NCBI GenBank assembly: GCA_018242295.1
Contig: JAFECE010000001.1
Span: forward strand, 124,001 to 188,000
Length of the DNA stretch: 64,000 nt
Reading direction: 5' to 3'
From: Pseudomonadota bacterium
GTDB taxonomy: Bacteria; Pseudomonadota; Alphaproteobacteria; Rhizobiales; Hyphomicrobiaceae
The notes below the pieces were generated by a model, which was not told the origin of the DNA, ran no database searches, and was given only the letters and a program-made list of their open reading frames with translations. The position numbers were made by a program, and so were the translations under genes. Positions within the stretch are counted from its first letter, which is position 1. Each line of letters begins with the position of its first letter. Shown here in pieces: positions 47,490 through 55,101 of the stretch.

Positions 47490-50062
47490 CGGTCGCGGCA
47501 GTGGAAAGCGCCGTACCGCGGCGACGCGCAGGATTGCGGACGATACTGCGTCTCGGCATGCGCGAGCTGCGCAACGGTTTCGACGGCTTCCGGATATTCA
47601 TTGCCTGCCTGGCGCTAGGCGTCATGGTGATTGCGGCGGTCGGTGCGCTTGCGGATGCGCTGCGCGCGGGTCTCGTGACGCAGGGCGAGGTGATCCTCGG
47701 CGGCGACGTGATGTTTGCGCGTGCCCACGTTCGCGCAACTCCGGCCGAGCGCGAGGTTTTCGATCGTCTCGGCCGGGTGAGCGAAACTGCCACCATGCGG
47801 ACGATGGCGCGCCGTATCGACGGATCGGATCAGGCGTTGGCCGAGCTCAAAGGTGTCGACGACGGCTATCCGCTCGCGGGCGACGTCACGCTCAAGAGCA
47901 GCGGTTCATTCGCGCATGCGATTGCAGGCGATAGCGCCGTCGCCGACGCGATGCTCCTCGAGAGACTCGGTCTCAAGATCGGCGACAAGATGCGGATCGG
48001 CGAGGCCGAGGTGACGGTTGGCGGCATTCTGGATTCCGAACCCGATGCGGTCGCGGACCGAATGACGTATGGGCCGCGGATTTTCGTCTCTCTTGTAACG
48101 CTTGAGAAAACAGGTCTCGTCAAGCCAGGGACGCTGATCCGCTGGCGCTATGCGATCGAGCTTCCCGAGACGGCGGCAGCCGATAAGCAAGCGCTCGCCG
48201 ATCTGCGGACCAAGGTGTCGCAAAAGCTTGCCGACGGCGGCTTTTCGAGCGGCGACCGTTTCGATCCATCGCCGCAAGTTACCCGTGTTCTCGAAAGACT
48301 GCGGCAGTTCCTGATTCTGATCGGGCTCGCATCGCTTCTCGTCGGCGGCGTCGGAATCGCTAATGCGGTTTCGACATTTGTCGATAAGCGCATGAAGGTG
48401 ATCGCGACGCTGCGAAGCGTCGGCGCGTCCGGCGCGCAGATCATGGGGATTTTCCTCGTTCAGCTCGGGCTGATGACCGCAATCGGCATCGCCATCGGCC
48501 TGGCGCTCGGCGTTTTGGTTCCAATGCTCATCGATGCATTCTACGGTGATCTCTTGCCCGTCCGCATCGACATTCAGGTATCCCCGCGGAGCTTGGGGAT
48601 TGCCGCTCTCTACGGCACGCTGATTGCGTTGCTGTTTGCTCTTTGGCCGCTCGGGCGCGCCGAGAACGTCAAAGCAAGCGTGCTCTTCCGCGATTCCGTC
48701 AATTCGCCGGGCGGCAGGCCCCGCGCTGGGCTCATCGCGATCATCGGCGTGCTTGCCGCGCTTCTCGTCGGCGTTGCCGTCGCGACCTCCGATCCGCGTT
48801 CGATCGCGCTCTATGTGATCGCGGGCCTCGTCGTGATGCTCGCTGTCTTCGGGTGGCTCGGCGGTTATCTCTCGCGCCTCGCTGGAAAACTGCCGCGGTC
48901 CCGGCGGCCAGAACTCGCCCTCGCCTTGAGAAACATCGCGTCGCCCGATGGCCTGACGCGGTCGGTCCTTCTGTCGCTCGGCACGGGGCTATCGCTGTTG
49001 GTTGCCGTGGGGCTTTGCAATGCGGCACTGGTCGCCGATCTCCAGGAACGGCTGCCGGCGGAGGCACCGGATTATTTCCTGCTCGACATTGCCCCTGCGG
49101 ACTTCGAGGGGCTCAAGGACCGCATTTCGCGGCACATCCCCGGCACGACACTCGTCGAGGCACCGATGCTCAGGGGCCGGATTGTCGCGCTCAAGGGCAA
49201 GCCGGTTGAAGAGCTGACGTTCCCGGCGGATACGCAGTGGGTCTTGAACAGCGACCGGGGCCTCAGCTACTCGGAAACCGTTCCGGAAGGTTCGAGTATT
49301 TCGGGCGGGACCTGGTGGGACAAGGACTACAGTGGTCCGCCACTCGTCTCGTTCGAGGGTGAGATTGCGAAAAAGCTCGGGATCGGTCTGGGCGACAGCA
49401 TTACCGTCAACGTGCTCGGTCGCAACATCGAGGCGAAGGTTGCGAGCACCCGCGACGTCAAATGGGAAAGCATCGCACTGAACTTCATCATGGTGTTTTC
49501 ACCAAATACCCTCCGGGCGGCTCCGCATAACTTGCTGGCGACCGTGCGATTGCCGCAGGGTGGGGCGCCGGGCGCGGAATCCGACATGGTGCGCGATCTC
49601 GGCCGGGCCTATCCGGGGGTTAGTGCGATCCGGGTTCGCGACGCGATCGATCAGTTCAGCAAGATCTTTGCGAAGGTCATGGTCGCGGTGCAGGTGGCGG
49701 GGAGCGTCACGCTTACCGCTGGGGCGCTGGTGCTGGCCGGGGCTTTGGTGACGGCCCAGCGCCGCCGCGTTCTCGAAGCCGTCATCCTGAAGACCATCGG
49801 GGCACGGCGGCGGCAGATCCTCGAAGTGCACGCCTGGGAGTATGCGTTGCTCGCGCTGATTGCGGCGGTCGTCGCCATCCTGCTCGGGAGCGCGGTCGCC
49901 TGGGTGGCGGTCACCCGGGTCATGGAGGTCGAATATGTCTTCTCGCTGGGTTCCGTCGGGTTTAGCCTTGGAATCGCGGCGGCGATGATTGCCGTGTTCG
50001 GAGGCATTGGCACCTGGGCCATTCTGCGGGCTCCGCCGGCGCCTTATCTCCGATCGGAATAA
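47486..50062 (+). CDS. FtsX-like ABC transporter permease, YbbP-like
   Basis: 858-residue membrane protein with one N-terminal membrane segment, a large periplasmic domain, three segments around 280-390, a second set near 405-470, and four C-terminal segments, the duplicated FtsX/MacB-like layout of YbbP. Seen: GGDVMFARAHVRATPAEREV, LIGLASLLVGGVGIANAV, TLRSVGASGAQIMGIFLVQ and, in the last domain, ILKTIGARRRQILEVHAWEYA. With the ATPase it likely works on membrane lipids or outer-membrane-bound cargo. The exact substrate is unknown. Confidence 0.9.
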   Translation: MTVAAVESAVPRRRAGLRTILRLGMRELRNGFDGFRIFIACLALGVMVIAAVGALADALRAGLVTQGEVILGGDVMFARAHVRATPAEREVFDRLGRVSETATMRTMARRIDGSDQALAELKGVDDGYPLAGDVTLKSSGSFAHAIAGDSAVADAMLLERLGLKIGDKMRIGEAEVTVGGILDSEPDAVADRMTYGPRIFVSLVTLEKTGLVKPGTLIRWRYAIELPETAAADKQALADLRTKVSQKLADGGFSSGDRFDPSPQVTRVLERLRQFLILIGLASLLVGGVGIANAVSTFVDKRMKVIATLRSVGASGAQIMGIFLVQLGLMTAIGIAIGLALGVLVPMLIDAFYGDLLPVRIDIQVSPRSLGIAALYGTLIALLFALWPLGRAENVKASVLFRDSVNSPGGRPRAGLIAIIGVLAALLVGVAVATSDPRSIALYVIAGLVVMLAVFGWLGGYLSRLAGKLPRSRRPELALALRNIASPDGLTRSVLLSLGTGLSLLVAVGLCNAALVADLQERLPAEAPDYFLLDIAPADFEGLKDRISRHIPGTTLVEAPMLRGRIVALKGKPVEELTFPADTQWVLNSDRGLSYSETVPEGSSISGGTWWDKDYSGPPLVSFEGEIAKKLGIGLGDSITVNVLGRNIEAKVASTRDVKWESIALNFIMVFSPNTLRAAPHNLLATVRLPQGGAPGAESDMVRDLGRAYPGVSAIRVRDAIDQFSKIFAKVMVAVQVAGSVTLTAGALVLAGALVTAQRRRVLEAVILKTIGARRRQILEVHAWEYALLALIAAVVAILLGSAVAWVAVTRVMEVEYVFSLGSVGFSLGIAAAMIAVFGGIGTWAILRAPPAPYLRSE

Positions 50063-50165
50063 AAGAATAAGCCTTTTGTTTACGGGGTCTTGAAAGACTT
50101 ACACCCGAATAACATATTGTCTTACGGGACCGGCTCTTGCCGGACAACACGAGGAAACGACGACA

Positions 50166-50927
50166 ATGGCTGAAGTTTTTACGCGCCCTAATAGCCCGTA
50201 CGGCGGCGCACGGACATCTGGCGCGATCGACCAAGGATTGCGCTCGTTCATGCTCGGTACCTACAACTATATGGCGCTCGGCGTTGCCGGGACCGCGGTT
50301 GTAGTCATGCTTCTCATGGCAAATCCGCAGGTTATGGCGGCAATTGCTCTCGGCCCGATGAAGTGGGTCGTGTTTGCTGGCGTCCTTGGCCTTGGCTGGT
50401 TCGCACCCCGGCTTTTCTTCGGCGGCAGTGAAGTCATGGCGCAGGGCGCCTACTGGCTCTATTGCGCGCTCTGGGGCGCACTGATCGCTCCGATGGTTTC
50501 GCTTTACGTCGGCATGGGCATGGCTGGCCTCGTCGGCCAGGCCTTCTTCATCGCCGCCGCGACGTTCGGCGTGACGAGCCTCATCGGCTACACGACGAAA
50601 AAGGACATGACCGGCTGGAGCGGTTTTCTGTCGATGGCTTCGATCGGCCTGATCATCGTCATGGTGGGCAGCTATTTCTTCATCAACGATCCCGGCACCA
50701 GCAAGATGATGAGCATGGGCATCTCGGCCGTCGTCGTGCTGCTGTTCTCGGTCGTTACCGCCTTCGAAACGCAGGCGATCAAGTCGATGTACATTGAACA
50801 GGCGTCTTACGGCAATGAAGCCCAGCTGAAGCGTTCGTCGATTTTCGGCGCCTTCATGCTCTACGGTTCGTTCGTCACGCTGTTCATCCACATCCTGAAC
50901 CTCTTGGGAATGGCGAACCGTTCGTAA
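50166..50927 (+). CDS. Bax inhibitor-1 / YccA family membrane protein
   Basis: 253-residue inner-membrane protein with about seven hydrophobic segments (roughly 38-58, 65-85, 92-112, 118-140, 148-168, 180-200, 228-248). Seen: NYMALGVAGTAVVV, AFFIAAATFGVTSLIGYTTKKD, and FETQAIKSMY near the end, with the Asp/Glu residues that form the pH-sensing pair in the family. Members leak calcium or protons or regulate the FtsH protease; the role here is inferred only by family. Closed by a strong terminator. Confidence 0.9.
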   Translation: MAEVFTRPNSPYGGARTSGAIDQGLRSFMLGTYNYMALGVAGTAVVVMLLMANPQVMAAIALGPMKWVVFAGVLGLGWFAPRLFFGGSEVMAQGAYWLYCALWGALIAPMVSLYVGMGMAGLVGQAFFIAAATFGVTSLIGYTTKKDMTGWSGFLSMASIGLIIVMVGSYFFINDPGTSKMMSMGISAVVVLLFSVVTAFETQAIKSMYIEQASYGNEAQLKRSSIFGAFMLYGSFVTLFIHILNLLGMANRS

Positions 50928-50950
50928 TTCCTAAATAGAGAATCGAGAAA

Positions 50951-50976
50951 GGCCCCGGTTTCCGGGGCCTTTTTTG
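50951..50976 (+). terminator. Intrinsic terminator of the Bax-inhibitor-like gene
   Basis: Perfect eight-pair stem GGCCCCGG / CCGGGGCC with a TTT loop and a following T7 run, 23 bases past the stop. Confidence 0.92.
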
Positions 50977-50999
50977 TCGGGTTCGGCGGATGCCGTGAT

Positions 51000-51383
51000 T
51001 TAGATTCCAATGACGCCGGGGCGATCTTCGAGGACGCTCAGAACGCGCTTCAGATCCTGGCCACGCTTCATGATCAGGCCGCCCGCGGCGATGACGCTGT
51101 AAGCTCCTTGCTTGCGCGCCAGCCGCAAATCCTTCTCGATGCGGTAGAGCGGATATTCGCTGGATTTCCGATAAACGGAGAAGACGGCCTTGTCGCGCAG
51201 AAGGTCGATGGCGTAATCGCGCCAAGCGCCGGACGCGACCTTGCGGCCATAGAGATCCAGGATCGCAGTCAGCTCAAATCGATCAAAAGTGGTGTGCCGG
51301 CTTGGCTCCGTGCCGTTGTCGGAGGCTCCCGCCATGCCCGCCGGACGCGGGCGAAAAACTATCGGGTCGGTTGTTTCGCTCAA
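51000..51383 (-). CDS. DUF2794 family protein
   Basis: 127-residue protein typical of alphaproteobacteria. Seen: TFDRFELTAILDLYGRKVA, WRDYAIDLLRDKAVFSVYRKS (segments) and the ending SVLEDRPGVIGI. No membrane segment or enzyme motif; function unknown. The start appears to be a TTG at 51383; a later ATG at 51335 is possible. Read against the terminator at 50951, with a gene-free stretch upstream. Confidence 0.82.
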   Translation of the reverse strand: MSETTDPIVFRPRPAGMAGASDNGTEPSRHTTFDRFELTAILDLYGRKVASGAWRDYAIDLLRDKAVFSVYRKSSEYPLYRIEKDLRLARKQGAYSVIAAGGLIMKRGQDLKRVLSVLEDRPGVIGI

Positions 51384-51560
51384 ATGGTCCGTCCATCGCT
51401 AGTCGATGGAGGATCGCGCCAACGCTCGCGGAATGCAAGAGCGTATGGTTGATTATTCTTATGACTGAAGGTTCATCGAGGGAGCACGGAAAGACCGTGA
51501 GGCCGACAAAATCACGACTCCCGTGGGGCCTGAAACAGCCGTAATAAATGGCAATAAAGA

Positions 51561-51758
51561 TAGCCGTTGCCTTTGGGTCAAGTTTCAAAGGACCGGCTCT
51601 GGACTCATAGCCCCCCAGCCCCCCGGGGCCATAGTTTCGAAGCGCGATCCACAGGCAACGCTTTCCTTCCTGCAGCTTGGCTCCCCCGTCCAAGCTAACC
51701 CTTCGACTGTCAGAAAACTTCCGGAGAACCAGTCCGAAAGACTGGTTCCCGGCTTTTT
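51561..51758 (+). ncRNA. Candidate structured small RNA (strand uncertain)
   Basis: Nested inverted repeats form a rod: AGC(C)GTTGCCT at 51562-51572 with AGGCAACGCT at 51653-51662, enclosing ACT(C)ATAGCCCC at 51603-51614 with GGGGCCATAGT at 51625-51635. Then comes AGCTTGG/CCAAGCT at 51674-51696 with a C-rich loop, and a terminator-type hairpin at 51721-51752 with T5. The terminator favours a plus-strand transcript. One rod pair is G-U on the minus strand but A-C on the plus, which favours the minus. Not a tRNA, tmRNA, RNase P or SRP RNA that I can recognise; 6S-like shape is only a possibility. Confidence 0.3.
51721..51758 (+). terminator. Strong orphan intrinsic terminator
   Basis: Stem CCGG(A)GAACCAGTC / GACTGGTTCCCGG, 13 pairs with one bulged A, loop CGAAA, followed by CTTTTTGC. 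No plus-strand protein gene ends here: the nearest upstream plus-strand gene ended at 50927 with its own terminator. Confidence 0.75.
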
Positions 51759-51798
51759 GCATTGCAACTGTTTCATTAGCGGTCGGGCAGTTTTGTGC

Positions 51799-51818
51799 GT
51801 ATATAAAGTTACATATAC
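51799..51818. promoter_or_regulatory. AT-rich inverted repeat before the M3 peptidase
   Basis: GTATAT and ATATAC form a 6-bp inverted repeat around an 8-base centre, 27 bp before the ATG at 51846. It could be an operator or promoter element; no regulator is implied by the neighbours. Confidence 0.35.
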
Positions 51819-51845
51819 GGGGGCAATTCAGAGACCGATTTCAGT

Positions 51846-53924
51846 ATGAGAGCAAATCGCAAGGCGGCTCCAAAGCCGCGATCCAAACCCAGTGTCAACC
51901 CGCTTCTGGCAAAGTGGAACGGCGCGTTTGCGATGCCGCCGTTCGGGAAGATCGAAGCGCGCCACTTCAAGCCTGCGCTCGATGCCGCCTTTCGCGAGCA
52001 CAAGGCCGAGATCGAGCTGATCGCAAAAAATCCGGCGAAGCCGACGTTCGCGAACACGATCGTGGCTCTCGAGAAGAGCGGCTGGCAGCTTTCGCGCGTG
52101 GCGTCCGTGTTCTGGAATCTCGAGGGGTCCGATTCAACTCCGGAATTCCAGGAAATTGCGCGTGAGATGGCGCCGCGATTTGCGGCGCATGAAACCCTGA
52201 TCCTGCTCGACAAGCGACTCTTCAAACGCATCGATGATCTTTACGAGCGGCGCAATGCGCTGAAGCTCAGCGAAGAAGATCTGCGCGTTCTCGAGCGGCA
52301 TCATCTCGAATTCGTTCGCGCCGGTGCCAGGCTTTCGCCGGCAGATAAATCTCGCGTCAAAGAAATCAATGCGCGGCTGGCAACTCTTGTCACGCAGTTC
52401 ATGCAGAACGTGCTGAAGGACGAGCAGGCGTGGCGGCTTATTCTCGAAGGCGAGCATGATCTCGCGGGGCTGCCGGAAACGCTCAAGGAAAGCGCAGGAC
52501 GTGCTGCCGCCGATGCGGGGTTTCAGGGAAAAGCGATGATCACGCTCGCGCGTTCGAGCGTTGAAGGGTTTCTCACGTATTCGAGCCGGCGCGATTTGCG
52601 TGAGCAGGCTTTCCATGCATGGACGAGGCGCGGCGCGCACGAGGGCGAAACGGACAACCGGCAGATCGTCGCCGAGGCCGTCGCGCTTCGCGGAGAATAC
52701 GCACGCCTGATGGGCTTTCAGTCATTCGCGGAATTCAGCCTGCAAGACACGATGGCGAAAACGCCGGGATCGGTCGACGAACTCCTGCGCGCGGTCTGGG
52801 AAAAAGCAGTCGTGCGCGCAAGAGAGGAACGCGATGCGCTTGCGGCCGAGGCGCAGAATTCCGGCGATAACGCCGAGATCATGCCGTGGGACTGGCGATA
52901 TTATTCGGAGAAGGTGCGCAAGGCGAAATACGATTTCGATGAGTCGAAACTTCAGCCCTATCTCGAGCTCGATCACATGATCAAGGCGGCGTTCGACACG
53001 GCGTCGCGCTTGTTCGGATTGAAGTTCCAGGAGCGCAAGGATCTGCCGGGCTATCACCCCGAAGTTCGGGTCTGGGAGGTTCTCGACAAAAAGGGTGCGC
53101 ACGTCGGTATTTTCATGGGCGATTATTTCGCGCGGCCGACGAAGCGCTCGGGCGCCTGGATGTCGGCATTCCGCTCGCAGCACAAGCTCGGCAAGGGGCA
53201 AAGCCCGATCATTGTCAACGTGCTGAACTTCACGAAGGGCGCCGAGGGCGAGCCGGCGCTGTTGTCCTTCGACGATGCGCGGACACTGTTTCACGAGTTC
53301 GGCCACGGGCTGCACGGACTGCTTTCTAACGTGACCTACCCGTCGATTTCCGGGACGTCGGTCTCGCGCGACTTCGTGGAGCTGCCGTCGCAGCTTTACG
53401 AGCATTGGCTGTCGACGCCCGATGTCCTCGAAAAGCATGCGCTTCATTACAAGACCGGCAAGCCGATGCCGAAGGTTTTGCGGCAGCGGCTCGCCGCGGC
53501 GCGCAATTTCAATCAGGGATTTGCCACGGTCGAGTACACGTCGTCGGCGCTGGTCGATATGGCACTCTATTCCGCCAAGACGGGTTCGGTCGGCGATATC
53601 GAGGGTTTCGAGCGGGTGACGCTCGACGAGATCGACATGCCGAAAGAGATCGTCATGCGGCATCGCTTGCCCCACTTCATGCACATCATGTCGGGCTACG
53701 CCGCGGGGTATTACAGCTATCTCTGGTCGGAAGTGATGGATGCCGATGCATTCGCCGCCTTCGAGGAAACCGGCAACGTGTTTCATCCGGCCACGGCGAA
53801 GAAGCTTCACGAGTTCATCTATTCCGCCGGAAACCGGCGCGATCCGCACGCAGCGTATGTCGCGTTTCGCGGCAGGCCGCCGAAGATCGATGGACTGTTG
53901 AAGAAACGCGGTCTCGCCGCGTAA
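51846..53924 (+). CDS. M3-family oligopeptidase (oligopeptidase A / Dcp-like)
   Basis: 692-residue zinc metallopeptidase cutting short peptides in the cytosol. Active site HEFGH at residues 483-487 (TLFHEFGHGLHGLLS) with the third zinc ligand in DFVELPSQ downstream. Also seen: a basic, Pro-rich start, NPLLAKWNGAFAMPPFGKI, KMSGAWMSAF-like SGAWMSAFRSQH, and the C-terminal GYAAGYYSYLWSEVMDADAF read in parts. Size and motifs fit Dcp/PrlC peptidases; no signal peptide. Which of the two is not resolvable here. Confidence 0.93.
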   Translation: MRANRKAAPKPRSKPSVNPLLAKWNGAFAMPPFGKIEARHFKPALDAAFREHKAEIELIAKNPAKPTFANTIVALEKSGWQLSRVASVFWNLEGSDSTPEFQEIAREMAPRFAAHETLILLDKRLFKRIDDLYERRNALKLSEEDLRVLERHHLEFVRAGARLSPADKSRVKEINARLATLVTQFMQNVLKDEQAWRLILEGEHDLAGLPETLKESAGRAAADAGFQGKAMITLARSSVEGFLTYSSRRDLREQAFHAWTRRGAHEGETDNRQIVAEAVALRGEYARLMGFQSFAEFSLQDTMAKTPGSVDELLRAVWEKAVVRAREERDALAAEAQNSGDNAEIMPWDWRYYSEKVRKAKYDFDESKLQPYLELDHMIKAAFDTASRLFGLKFQERKDLPGYHPEVRVWEVLDKKGAHVGIFMGDYFARPTKRSGAWMSAFRSQHKLGKGQSPIIVNVLNFTKGAEGEPALLSFDDARTLFHEFGHGLHGLLSNVTYPSISGTSVSRDFVELPSQLYEHWLSTPDVLEKHALHYKTGKPMPKVLRQRLAAARNFNQGFATVEYTSSALVDMALYSAKTGSVGDIEGFERVTLDEIDMPKEIVMRHRLPHFMHIMSGYAAGYYSYLWSEVMDADAFAAFEETGNVFHPATAKKLHEFIYSAGNRRDPHAAYVAFRGRPPKIDGLLKKRGLAA

Positions 53925-53949
53925 TTCCGCTGGCGCGGCAGCTTCAAGT

Positions 53950-54047
53950 CCCTCACCTGCCCGGCTCGCCGGGCATCCTCTCCCGTTCCGGGAGAGGAAA
54001 GGTCTCCTTCTCCCTTGGGGAGAAGGTGGCCGAAGGCCGGATGAGGG
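53950..54047. repeat. REP-like multi-hairpin repeat
   Basis: About 98 bp bounded by CCCTCA and TGAGGG (6-bp arms). Inside are four hairpins in series: GCCCGGC/GCCGGGC (53959-53974), CCTCTCCC/GGGAGAGG (53977-53997), CCTTCTCCC/GGGAGAAGG (54006-54026) and GGCC/GGCC (54028-54038). Elements of this style recur between genes in Hyphomicrobiales; only one copy is in this window. It lies between the convergent M3 peptidase and DUF1223 genes. Confidence 0.75.
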
Positions 54048-54072
54048 GTCGTCGGAAGCCAAGAATTGAAGT

Positions 54073-54840
54073 CTACCAAAGGCCCGCCATCGTTGCGCCG
54101 ATGATCGGACCGCTTCGGCCTTCCTGAACGAGCACGACGATTTTCTGCACGTCGGCCTGCATCATCGCGGCTCGTGGCAACTGCACCTTGAGCGGCATGC
54201 CCTTCCAAATGCCGATCGGCGTCAGCTCGCGGACGATGTTGGTGTAGGTGAGTGTTTTGCCGGCATTCTCGCCGTCCTTGATCGGCACCGATCCGGACAT
54301 TTGGACGACGCCAAGCCAGATCGTCGCTTCGCGCGGGTTGTGCCCGGGCGGATCACCCGCCACTGCGAAATTCAAGGTATTGCGTTCTTGCCAAAAGCGG
54401 ACCGGAATCTGATTGGGTCCGCCGTTTTTCTTGGTCTCGTTGATTGCCTGTTCGATCGCCGATTTCGAGGCGCCGTTGACGTGCGCGATGCCATTGACGA
54501 TCGCCTGCGGCGTGAAAATCGCGCCGTCGCCGCGGTTGCGGGCGTAATTGCGCTGACGCTCGCTATTGCGGGGCGAGCCGAACGTGTCCTTCCAGCCGAG
54601 ATAGTTCCAGTAATCGACGGGCAGCGAGAGCGCGATGATCGATGGATCGTCGGCAAGAGTCTTGAGAAGGGCATCGGCCGGCGGGCACGACGCGCATCCC
54701 TGGCTGGTAAAGAGCTCAACGACACCTTTGAGCGGTGTCTCCGGTGGAGGTTCAATGGAAACTTCTTGCGCGGATGCCGGAAGCGACAAAGCTGCGGCAC
54801 AGGCCGTCAAAACCACCAATATGATGTCGCGGAGACGCAT
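54073..54840 (-). CDS. DUF1223 exported thioredoxin-like protein
   Basis: 255 residues from the ATG at 54840, with a signal peptide (LRDIILVVLTACAAALSLPASA). The mature part starts with a thioredoxin-like segment VVELFTSQGCASCPPADALL, where CASC mimics a CxxC redox site, then SLPVDYWNYLGWKDTFGSP and YTPQ-like FTPQAIVNG. These are DUF1223 hallmarks. Likely a periplasmic redox or copper-related protein; the family's function is not established. Confidence 0.88.
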   Translation of the reverse strand: MRLRDIILVVLTACAAALSLPASAQEVSIEPPPETPLKGVVELFTSQGCASCPPADALLKTLADDPSIIALSLPVDYWNYLGWKDTFGSPRNSERQRNYARNRGDGAIFTPQAIVNGIAHVNGASKSAIEQAINETKKNGGPNQIPVRFWQERNTLNFAVAGDPPGHNPREATIWLGVVQMSGSVPIKDGENAGKTLTYTNIVRELTPIGIWKGMPLKVQLPRAAMMQADVQKIVVLVQEGRSGPIIGATMAGLW

Positions 54841-55059
54841 AGCGAGGTCAGCCTTTGAGTCCCGAGTGGCAGCCGCCACACCGTTTCCAATCTAGCTTGC
54901 GGACCCGGGTTGAAAAAGTGAAAGGCGTGAAAGCCTTGTCACGAACGGGTGAGCATTTGCAGGTTCGCTGCCGGAGGGCTGATCGTTACCGGCGGGATTG
55001 GGGCTATACAACCCCGAGCCCGAGGATGTTCGTGCCCGACCCATGAGGCGGGGGGCAGC

Positions 55060-55089
55060 GGGGCCCGGCTTCGCGGTGCTTCAGCCGGG
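55060..55089 (-). terminator. GC-rich hairpin after acnA
   Basis: Perfect nine-pair stem GGCCCGGCT / AGCCGGGCC with a 12-base loop, 12 bases beyond the acnA stop. No T-run, so strength uncertain. The rest of the 54841-55101 gap shows nothing else. Confidence 0.45.
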
Positions 55090-55101
55090 CCGCGGAAGAT
55101 T

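Larger units (their letters stand above)
51384..51845. other. Gene-free region with RNA-like structure
   Basis: 462 bp without a convincing reading frame. It carries the structured candidate at 51561-51758 and the AT-rich inverted repeat at 51799-51818. Bases 51384-51560 show nothing I can name. Confidence 0.5.

Noticed and set aside
51283-51762. 159-codon minus-strand frame across the gap upstream of DUF2794
   Set aside because: Overlaps DUF2794 in another frame, no family resemblance, and the DNA is dominated by inverted repeats.
52722-54062. 446-codon open frame on the minus strand
   Set aside because: It is antisense to the well-supported M3 peptidase, has no motif or ribosome site, and is Arg/His-rich as GC-rich shadows are.
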